Source of the DNA: CAZEPJ01 sp964514105 | Lineage (GTDB): Bacteria > Desulfobacterota > Desulfocorpusculales > Desulfocorpusculum | Reading direction: 5' to 3' | DNA: 20,231 bases | Assembly (NCBI GenBank): GCA_964514105.1 | Contig: CAZEPJ010000078.1 | Location: 1 to 20,231 of the forward strand | In this document: positions 15,673 to 20,231 of the stretch, piece by piece | How the letters are laid out: every line of letters begins with the position of its first letter | How positions within the stretch are numbered: the stretch's first letter is position 1 | Notes under the pieces: model-generated | Database searches by the model: none | Seen by the model: the letters and a program-made list of their open reading frames with translations, nothing else | What the model was told of the DNA's origin: nothing | Translations under genes and position numbers: made by a program

Positions 15673-17045
15673 TCAGATGGGCGAAGGCTTTGCGGGCCGC
15701 ACCACGGCCCGGATGACGCGGAGGGACCCGGGCCGGATCCGGGCGCGCTCGTCCAGGCGATGCCCCACCACCCAAAGGACGCCCTCATCGTCCGCCAGGA
15801 GCGGGACCCGCCACCGATCCCGCCGGGGCACCCTGGCATCCACCAGGATGTCCTGCACCTTGCGGCTTCCCCCCAGGCCCATGGGGCGGAGCCGGTCCCC
15901 CGGCAGGGGCCCCCGGAGCCACAGGTCGCCCCGCAAGGCCCCGGGGTCGAGGAGGATCGCATGGGGATCCCGGGCCGGGGCCGCCTCCCGGCGTCCGTCC
16001 ATGAGCTCCCACCGGATGGAGAGTCCCGCTTCGGGGAGGCGGGTTTCACCGGGGATCGAAACCGGGTGGCGCCATGGGCGAGGCTCCAGGTCCCGCTCCC
16101 AGGTGAGCAGAATGACCGCTTCGCCTGCCACGCAGGAAACGCCGCCCGGCAAATGCACCCGCCGCTCCCCGCCCGGGCAAAGGGCCGCCCCATCCATGGC
16201 TGCGGCGTGCAAGAAGGAGAGCCGCCGGGCGTCGCCCCGCACATGGCCGTAAGCCGCCCGGAGGAGCCGCCGCCGCATGGCCTCGGGCTGTCCCCTGTAC
16301 CAGGGCGCCGGGATCTCCACCCGCCCTTGGGACCGCACGGCCTTCTGGGCCAGGGCCTCGGCGGCCAGGGCCTCCAGGTACGCATCCTCGGCCGCGCAGA
16401 TCCCGGCCGTCCGGTGCAGGAGCCGGCCGATGGCCGGGCTGAAGCGCCGGCGCAGCAGCGGAAGGAGCTCCCGGCGGATGCGGGGCCTGAGAAACGCGGC
16501 GTCTTCATTGGACGGGTCCTGCCGGTACGGGATGGCCCGATCCGCCAGGAACGCCAGGATCTCCCGCCGGGTCGCATCCAGAAGGGGCCTCACCAGAGCC
16601 CCCCGGGCATAGGGCATCCCCCCGAGCCCCCGGGTCCCGGCCCCCCGGATCAGGGCCGCCAGGACCGTCTCGGCCTGATCGTCGGCCTGGTGGCCCAGGG
16701 CGATGCGGCGGCCTCCCCACCGGGCGCGGACCTCCTCCAGGAAGGCGTAGCGGGCCTGCCGCGCCTTCTCCTGCAGGGACCCCCTGCCCTTTCTCAGGGC
16801 GCCCTCGGGCAGCCTGCCCGGAAACAGGGGCAGCCCCAGCGCCCCGGCGGCCGCCTCCACCAGGGCCAGGTCCGCATCGGCGTCCACGCCCCGCAGGCCG
16901 TGATGGAGGTGGGCTGCGGCCAGCTCCCAGCGCCACGCCTCCGCCAGGTCCCGAAGCACGTGGAGGAGGGCCATGGAGTCCGGGCCGCCCGACACCGCCA
17001 CCACGACCCGGTCCCCCTGGCAAAGCAGGCTGTGGCGCCGGATGG
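15673..17045 (-). CDS. tilS: tRNA(Ile)-lysidine synthase, 5' end lost in the assembly gap
   Basis: TilS attaches lysine to C34 of the CAU-anticodon tRNA-Ile, changing its identity from methionine to isoleucine. About 456 residues are visible. The N-terminal PP-loop ATPase domain has VVVAVSGGPDSMALLHVL, AAAHLHHGLRG, IALGHQADDQAETVL and the RPLLDATRREI segment; a middle helical domain (EALAAEALAQKAV region) and a C-terminal TilS domain (DRLRPMGLGGSRKVQDILVD) follow. The sequence enters the N run directly upstream of IRRHSLLCQGDRV, so only some 10-20 N-terminal residues and the start codon are missing. Length and domains otherwise look complete. It is the most upstream gene of the ftsH-folP-cdaA series; its promoter must lie in or beyond the gap. 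Confidence 0.94.
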
Positions 17046-17145
17046 NNNNNNNNNNNNNNNNNNNNNNNNNNNNNNNNNNNNNNNNNNNNNNNNNNNNNNN
17101 NNNNNNNNNNNNNNNNNNNNNNNNNNNNNNNNNNNNNNNNNNNNN
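17046..17145. other. Assembly gap of exactly 100 N
   Basis: The round number is the common placeholder for a scaffold join of unknown length. It interrupts both the tilS 5' end and the 3' end of the next minus-strand gene. True distance, and even adjacency of the two sides, cannot be judged from this sequence. Confidence 0.97.
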
Positions 17146-17384
17146 CGCACCCCGGCCCCTTTCATGTCCGCGGCGCGGGAAGGCAGGTCTCGGCACCCGG
17201 CCAAGTGGTCAATGGTGCCCGACAGAATACCCCCGGGATTGGGGCAACGGACGATGTCCGGATCCAAGGTGGTGACGGGCGCCCCGTTGAGCACGGCCCC
17301 CGCCCCGCCCGCCGCGATGAACCCGACTCCGCGCTGCGCCAGGGCCCTGCGCAGCGCCGGAGACGCACTCCTGGGTCGCCTCAC
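17146..17384 (-). CDS. Partial nucleotidyltransferase-fold protein, 3' end lost in the gap
   Basis: About 79 residues are visible from GTG 17384. The segment ALAQRGVGFIAAGGAGAVLNGAP followed by TTLDPDIV, quoted in two parts and lying at about 13-46, is the GG...(x)HG...DxD pattern of MNT/AbiEii-type nucleotidyltransferases. In such proteins the aspartates bind metal for nucleotide transfer; here the pattern reads D-P-D and the usual histidine after VL is asparagine. The C-terminal catalytic part runs into the N gap. No good ribosome site precedes GTG 17384, and the small frame starting at 17481 runs across it, so a frameshift (real or sequencing) near 17380-17400 is possible. Relatives are often toxins or antitoxins in two-gene modules; function here is not established. 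Confidence 0.55.
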
Positions 17385-17481
17385 CTTTGAGCCCGGCCAT
17401 GGAACGCACCGTCTCTACGAGGACCTCCAACTGCCCAGCGGGCCCAATGGACGGCATCCGGCGAATGAGGGCGAGGTCCAT
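17209..17481 (-). CDS. Doubtful small ORF upstream of the partial nucleotidyltransferase
   Basis: ATG 17481 has GAGG five bases upstream. The first 37 or so residues (beginning MDLALIRRMPSIG and continuing to SMAGLKGEAT) have protein-like composition and loosely resemble the short helical partner proteins encoded before such nucleotidyltransferases. After that the frame becomes a glycine/arginine-rich shadow of the GTG 17384 gene, so only the first third is likely to be coding. A lost stop or a frameshift may explain it. The frame is open upstream to the stop of the other nucleotidyltransferase. I do not recognise a family. Confidence 0.22.
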   Translation of the reverse strand: MDLALIRRMPSIGPAGQLEVLVETVRSMAGLKGEATQECVSGAAQGPGAARSRVHRGGRGGGRAQRGARHHLGSGHRPLPQSRGYSVGHH

Positions 17482-17574
17482 CCCGTCCTCGCTGTGCGTT
17501 CCCCAGCTTCCTCCTTGGAGGAAAACCGCGGCGCAACGATCCCATCTCTCGAATGTCCTGGCTGCGAAGAGCCG

Positions 17575-18024
17575 TCAGCGGTTTTCATCGGAGAGCTCCA
17601 GGGGCCCCACGTCTTGGAGATCCACCTCGCGGCCGGAAGCCCTCTTGGAGGAAATCAAGTCCTGCTTCGAGATGAACGACAGCTCCAGGCCGGAGAATCT
17701 CATCATCTCCCTTGGATCCCATGCCTCTCGAAATACGACGCCCGCCGACGCGGTCTGAACGCCTTTTGGGACTCGATCCTTGAAGATGGTGATCCCATGA
17801 GCGAGTGCTTCCTTCGGCGTGGGTCGTGGGGCCGTTGCGAAGCCGGCTTTCAACAGCCCAGTCAAGAGGCGTCTTGCTTTGTCCAGCGTCGGTTCGATGA
17901 GGATGTCAAGGTCGAAAGCCGCTCTGGGAACGCCATGGAGGACCGATGCGATACCCCCCATCATGAGGTATGTCAATTCACGGCGGCGAAAGGACCTGAA
18001 TACTTGGCCCGGCCCATTGAGCAT
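17575..18024 (-). CDS. Nucleotidyltransferase-fold (MNT/AbiEii-like) protein
   Basis: The 149-residue product has YLMMGGIASVLHG (19-31) followed by AFDLDILIEP (36-45), the GG...HG...DLD signature of small nucleotidyltransferases, with Asp38 and Asp40 as predicted metal ligands. The end, FISKQDLISSKRASGREVDLQDV, matches the KxDLIxxKRxxGRxxDLxDV helix typical of the group (printed here with an L/D-rich spacer). A third acidic residue is not evident: the expected position reads KGVQTAS, so activity is uncertain. Such proteins occur as toxins or antitoxins in HEPN/MNT and AbiE-type modules and as orphans. ATG 18024 is the first start after an in-frame stop and has no clear ribosome site. GC content is visibly lower than in the biosynthetic block, consistent with acquisition. 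A promoter candidate lies at 18187-18215. Confidence 0.75.
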   Translation of the reverse strand: MLNGPGQVFRSFRRRELTYLMMGGIASVLHGVPRAAFDLDILIEPTLDKARRLLTGLLKAGFATAPRPTPKEALAHGITIFKDRVPKGVQTASAGVVFREAWDPREMMRFSGLELSFISKQDLISSKRASGREVDLQDVGPLELSDENR

Positions 18025-18178
18025 CGTCGCCGCCCGTCAACCTGGGGCTCAACACCAGGGCCAAGTCCGTGAACGCGCGAAGCATCGCCGTTCGCTTCCA
18101 AAGGGGAAGGGCCTGAGATTGCCGCGCCTGGCCCTCGGGGCTCTCCTCGGCTCTATCGTGGCAGATCCCCTTTTCCAC
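17978..18178 (-). CDS. Doubtful 66-residue ORF overlapping the nucleotidyltransferase start
   Basis: GTG 18178 opens a frame that overlaps the start of the 18024 gene by 47 bases. The predicted transcript start of the upstream promoter falls about 2 bases before the GTG, so it would be leaderless; an internal ATG at 18085 (giving MLRAFTDLALVL) has GGAAG nearby. No domain is recognisable and the overlap is long. It may simply be the 5' leader of the nucleotidyltransferase transcript. Confidence 0.2.
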   Translation of the reverse strand: MEKGICHDRAEESPEGQARQSQALPLWKRTAMLRAFTDLALVLSPRLTGGDDAQWAGPSIQVLSPP

Positions 18179-18186
18179 GACTCCAA

Positions 18187-18215
18187 ATACTAGCAGAACC
18201 CAAGCCCCCGGGCAA
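18187..18215 (-). promoter_or_regulatory. Promoter candidate for the nucleotidyltransferase gene
   Basis: On the minus strand TTGCCC (18215-18210), a 17-base spacer and TAGTAT (18192-18187). It lies in the 75-base gap after the integrase stop and would drive the nucleotidyltransferase genes separately from the integrase. The -35 hexamer and spacing equal those of the rlmI-type promoter at 74-102. Confidence 0.42.
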
Positions 18216-18253
18216 ATTCACCCGGCGCTCTCCTTGCAGCGAGTGCGGATCCA

Positions 18254-19795
18254 TCATCCAGCCCGGGGAGCAGCCAGGAGGGCGTCCAGGGGGCTCACGG
18301 CCGTGCTGGCGAGGTTGCGGATCACGTGGGTGTAGACCATGGTCGTCTCCACGTTGCTGTGTCCCAGGTACTGCTGCACCTCGCGGATGTTCACCCCCCG
18401 CATCAGAAGATGCGTGGCGAAGCTGTGGCGAAGGGTGTGCACCGTGGCGGGCTTGGCGATCCCCGCCCGGGCAACGGCCTGGCGCATGGCCATCTGGAGC
18501 ACCCGCTCCCCCACGTGGTGCCTTCTCACCTTGCCCGAGCGGGGGTCCACGGAGAGTTCCTTGGCCGGAAACACATACTGCCAGCCCCATTCCCGTCCGG
18601 CATTGGGGTACTTGACCGCCAGGGCGTGGGGGAGATGCGTCTCGCCGTGCCCGATCCGGAGGTCCTGCTCGTGGAGCGCCTTCACGCGGGCCAGATGACT
18701 CTGAAGCTCGGAGGTGAGCACCCGGGGCAGGAGCGTGGAGCGGTCCTTGTCCCCCTTTCCCTCCCGGACGATCACCAGCCCCTGATCCAAGTCCAGGTCC
18801 TTGACCCTCAGCCGCACGGCCTCGGAGACCCGAAGCCCGGCCCCGTAAATCAGCCGCAGCATGAGCGAGGCGGTCCCTTGGGCTTGGGCGAGCACCTCTC
18901 TGGTCTCCTTCTCGCTGAGCACCACAGGCAGCCTGGGCCCCTTTTTGGCCCGAACCGATCGAACCTCCCCGAACTCCCGACCGAAGACCTCCCGGAAGAG
19001 AAGGAGTATGGCGTTGAATGCCTGGCTCTGGGTGGACGCGGACACCTGGCGCCGGATGGCCAGATCCGACAGGAACGCGCGCACGCTGTCGGGCGCCGTC
19101 CAGTCCAGGTTCCTTGCGCGGCAGAACCGCTCCAAGCGCTCCGCCCATTGGATGTATGATTGCTCGGTGCGGTACGAGTAATGCCTGAGGCGCATCAATT
19201 CCCTGAGGCGGGCCACGGCCTCGCCCACTCTCGGGGGAGATGCGGGCGCAACCGCCCCCGCCCTCTCGGCCCATTCCCGCCTGGGCTTCTCCCACATATC
19301 GTCGGTGAACACGCCTGAAACGCTTTCTCGTTCATTTCCCTCGGTTGGGTGGTGCCAATGGCCTCCTTGAACCGCGCCGAGGCGACACGCGGGAGCACGC
19401 GCTGTGGCGTTCCCTCCCTCGACCGGCGGGCGCTCGACGTCGAATCGTCCTCTCAACGATTCGGCGCCGGGACTCCGCGCCTCAGCGATCTGTGTGAAAG
19501 ACGAGAAGCTCTCGCCCCCGCCATGCCCATGCTCCCTGCACCATGGCAGGTAGTGGTCCAGGTACAATCCCACGGCATCCATGGCCTGCTTCCGCTGCCA
19601 ATCCTCCAGTCTGCCGTCGGCTTCCAGCGCCCCCTGAAAAGCCCGTTTGCGGTCTTCCGGGCCCAGATCCTTCCTCGCCCCGGCGCTCTGGAGAAACCGC
19701 CTCACCCAGCGAAGCACGTGCGGGCGGCGGCGATCGTCCGAAAGGCGCCGAGCCTTCAGATACTCATCAAAGCCCCCCAGATCGAGCTCCTTCAC
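18254..19795 (-). CDS. intI: Integron-type tyrosine recombinase with long N-terminal extension
   Basis: The 513-residue product has a tyrosine-recombinase catalytic domain with Arg322 in GLRVSEAVRL, Lys347 in GKGDKDR, His453 and Arg456 in HTLRHSFATH, His479 in LGHSNVETT and the nucleophile Tyr488 in MVYTHV. Between the lysine and HxxR lies HALAVKYPNAGREWGW...YVFPA (about 390-411), the extra segment that marks integron integrases. The core-binding domain (about 193-275, RHYSYRTEQSYIQWAERLERF) is preceded by some 190 extra residues. Of these, 8-90 (FDEYLKARR...LYLDHYLPW) look like a second SAM-like core-binding helix bundle, joined by a low-complexity linker (100-185). IntI1 has only 337 residues. 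I chose GTG 19795 because AGAGAGGA lies 6 bases upstream; TTG 19801 abuts that site. The gene has its own promoter (19829-19857) and no cassette array is visible. Confidence 0.9.
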   Translation of the reverse strand: MKELDLGGFDEYLKARRLSDDRRRPHVLRWVRRFLQSAGARKDLGPEDRKRAFQGALEADGRLEDWQRKQAMDAVGLYLDHYLPWCREHGHGGGESFSSFTQIAEARSPGAESLRGRFDVERPPVEGGNATARAPACRLGAVQGGHWHHPTEGNERESVSGVFTDDMWEKPRREWAERAGAVAPASPPRVGEAVARLRELMRLRHYSYRTEQSYIQWAERLERFCRARNLDWTAPDSVRAFLSDLAIRRQVSASTQSQAFNAILLLFREVFGREFGEVRSVRAKKGPRLPVVLSEKETREVLAQAQGTASLMLRLIYGAGLRVSEAVRLRVKDLDLDQGLVIVREGKGDKDRSTLLPRVLTSELQSHLARVKALHEQDLRIGHGETHLPHALAVKYPNAGREWGWQYVFPAKELSVDPRSGKVRRHHVGERVLQMAMRQAVARAGIAKPATVHTLRHSFATHLLMRGVNIREVQQYLGHSNVETTMVYTHVIRNLASTAVSPLDALLAAPRAG

Positions 19796-19801
19796 GCCCA
19801 A

Positions 19802-19809
19802 TCCTCTCT
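19802..19809 (-). promoter_or_regulatory. Ribosome binding site deciding the integrase GTG start
   Basis: AGAGAGGA on the minus strand, 6 bases before GTG 19795 and directly touching TTG 19801. Spacing makes GTG 19795 the more credible start. Confidence 0.6.
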
Positions 19810-19828
19810 CATCGTTCGTTCGCCCATC

Positions 19829-19857
19829 ATCATATTACCTTCTCTTTCCGCAGTCAA
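19829..19857 (-). promoter_or_regulatory. Integrase promoter (Pint)
   Basis: On the minus strand TTGACT (19857-19852), a 17-base spacer and TATGAT (19834-19829): five of six matches in both hexamers. Predicted transcription start is near 19822, leaving a leader of about 27 bases before GTG 19795. No canonical LexA box was recognised over it, although tandem GAAC units (GAACGAAC, 19814-19821) lie just downstream of the -10. Confidence 0.62.
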
Positions 19858-20053
19858 CGAGCTTCCCCCAAGTCCGACTTCTCCCACCAAGATTGCCATT
19901 CCGGGCCAGCGAGGCCCGACCCCCACTCCGGTCCTTTTCAGTGGTTCCAGAAACCGCCCCCCGCTCCAATTGAAGCCTGATGGATAAATGGGGGGGATTC
20001 GATGTAAAGGGTACGCCTCCATTGCTCCTTGCCCCCCCCGCCCTCAATTCTCG

Positions 20054-20082
20054 TTGACAGCCCTTCCCCGCTGTGGTACAGC
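20054..20082 (+). promoter_or_regulatory. Outward-facing promoter candidate upstream of the integrase
   Basis: A perfect TTGACA (20054-20059), 17-base spacer and TACAGC (20077-20082; three of six matches to TATAAT). It points away from the integrase, the place and direction of an integron cassette promoter (Pc), but could equally drive an unrelated gene beyond the window. Confidence 0.42.
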
Positions 20083-20177
20083 TTTCTCCATCGTCAAAAG
20101 GGGGGCCCCCGGTTCGGGTGACCCCTCATCGCCCGGAGGGCCTCGGTATTCCATATACGAACGTTCCATGAAAATAT

Positions 20178-20214
20178 GTCCGGTCGTCGGCCGCGAAACG
20201 GCCGCCGCCCGGAC
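20178..20214 (+). repeat. Symmetric 37-base hairpin
   Basis: GTCCGG (20178-20183) pairs with CCGGAC (20209-20214), CG (20085+100, i.e. 20185-20186) with CG (20206-20207), and CGGCCG (20188-20193) with CGGCCG (20199-20204), closing on a CGAAA loop. The two mismatches (T20184/C20208 and T20187/C20205) sit symmetrically. No T-run follows, so it is not an ordinary terminator; it lacks the integron core boxes. Confidence 0.5.
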
Positions 20215-20231
20215 GCCGGCGCTGTGCTTGC

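Larger units (their letters stand above)
19858..20231. other. Region upstream of the integrase, no clear gene
   Basis: In a standard integron the attI site and first cassette would lie here. By eye I find no GTTRRRY/RYYYAAC core pair arranged as an attI or attC site and no ORF with a convincing start. Visible elements are the outward promoter candidate (20054-20082), a 10-base palindrome GGGGGCCCCC (20101-20110), two TTCCAT direct repeats 15 bases apart (20149 and 20164), GAACGTTC (20159-20166) and the large hairpin at 20178-20214. An ATG at 20168 opens a frame that runs off the window but has no ribosome site. Confidence 0.4.

Noticed and set aside
17046..17145. CRISPR array or other repeat cluster in the window
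   Set aside because: Scanning both sides of the gap and the rest of the window by eye showed no regularly spaced repeats; the N run itself carries no information.
17508..17654. Repeated CTTGGAGGAAA (17514-17524 and 17644-17654) and TTCCTCCTTGGAGGAA palindrome as a recombination site
   Set aside because: One copy lies inside the nucleotidyltransferase coding region, there is no paired core-site structure, and an 11-base match can arise by chance; the palindrome includes a simple Shine-Dalgarno-like run.
15646..18072. Very long plus-strand open frame spanning the gap, and many similar long antisense frames across 1-17045
   Set aside because: They lie opposite genes with clear families, are rich in Pro/Arg/Gly/His as expected for shadow frames of GC-rich coding DNA, and this one is open only because Ns cannot encode a stop.
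19792..20022. 76-residue minus-strand frame ending in TGA that overlaps the integrase GTG
   Set aside because: It starts upstream of the strong integrase promoter, so that promoter would not transcribe it fully; composition is not protein-like and no ribosome site was seen.
20159..20166. GAACGTTC as a LexA box
   Set aside because: Known Gram-positive-type boxes need a spacer between CGAAC and GTTCG, and proteobacterial boxes have different spacing; this 8-base palindrome fits neither.
20168..20231. Possible plus-strand gene start (ATG 20168) running off the window
   Set aside because: No ribosome site in the preceding bases, only 21 codons visible, and the codons coincide with a symmetric hairpin that already explains the sequence pattern.

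Overview
The window is a high-GC (about 70 % by eye) bacterial chromosome fragment. It is almost certainly one draft or metagenomic scaffold, because a run of exactly 100 N (17046-17145) joins two pieces. The minus-strand order tilS, ftsH, folP, cdaA, ybbR, glmM, pdxJ, acpS, nnr, tsaE, lysC is the arrangement I know from Geobacter and other Deltaproteobacteria/Desulfobacterota. I therefore infer a high-GC member of that group or a close relative. No rRNA or tRNA gene is present to confirm it.

Left edge (1-1355): one plus-strand gene, an RlmI-type 23S rRNA methyltransferase, with a good sigma-70-like promoter just upstream. It converges on the next gene.

Central block (1356-17045): fourteen minus-strand genes. 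From upstream to downstream they are tilS (tRNA-Ile lysidine synthetase, start lost in the gap), ftsH (membrane protease), folP (folate), cdaA and ybbR (c-di-AMP synthesis and its membrane partner), glmM (amino-sugar precursor of peptidoglycan), pdxJ (vitamin B6), acpS (activation of acyl carrier protein), nnr (NAD(P)HX repair), tsaE (t6A tRNA modification), lysC (aspartokinase), a ComEA-like HhH protein, an HD phosphohydrolase and an AIR-synthase/HypE-like protein. Several joints are coupled: cdaA/ybbR overlap by 4 bases, nnr/tsaE by 8, and the ComEA and HD genes are 2 bases apart. cdaA has no usable standard start at the right place; an ATC codon with a GGAGG 7 bases upstream fits best. lysC most likely starts at TTG. 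I saw no convincing intrinsic terminator in the block.

Right piece (17146-20231): different in character and visibly less GC-rich around 17400-18200. It carries two nucleotidyltransferase-fold (MNT/AbiEii-like) genes on the minus strand, one cut by the gap, with small doubtful ORFs beside them. Next is a tyrosine recombinase with the insertion typical of integron integrases plus a long N-terminal extension that seems to hold a second SAM-like core-binding region. Its promoter is nearly consensus. Beyond it, 19858-20231 has no clear gene but holds an outward-facing promoter candidate and a symmetric 37-base hairpin. No attC cassette site was found by eye. This accessory segment next to the contig join is the most interesting part; the rest is conserved housekeeping sequence.
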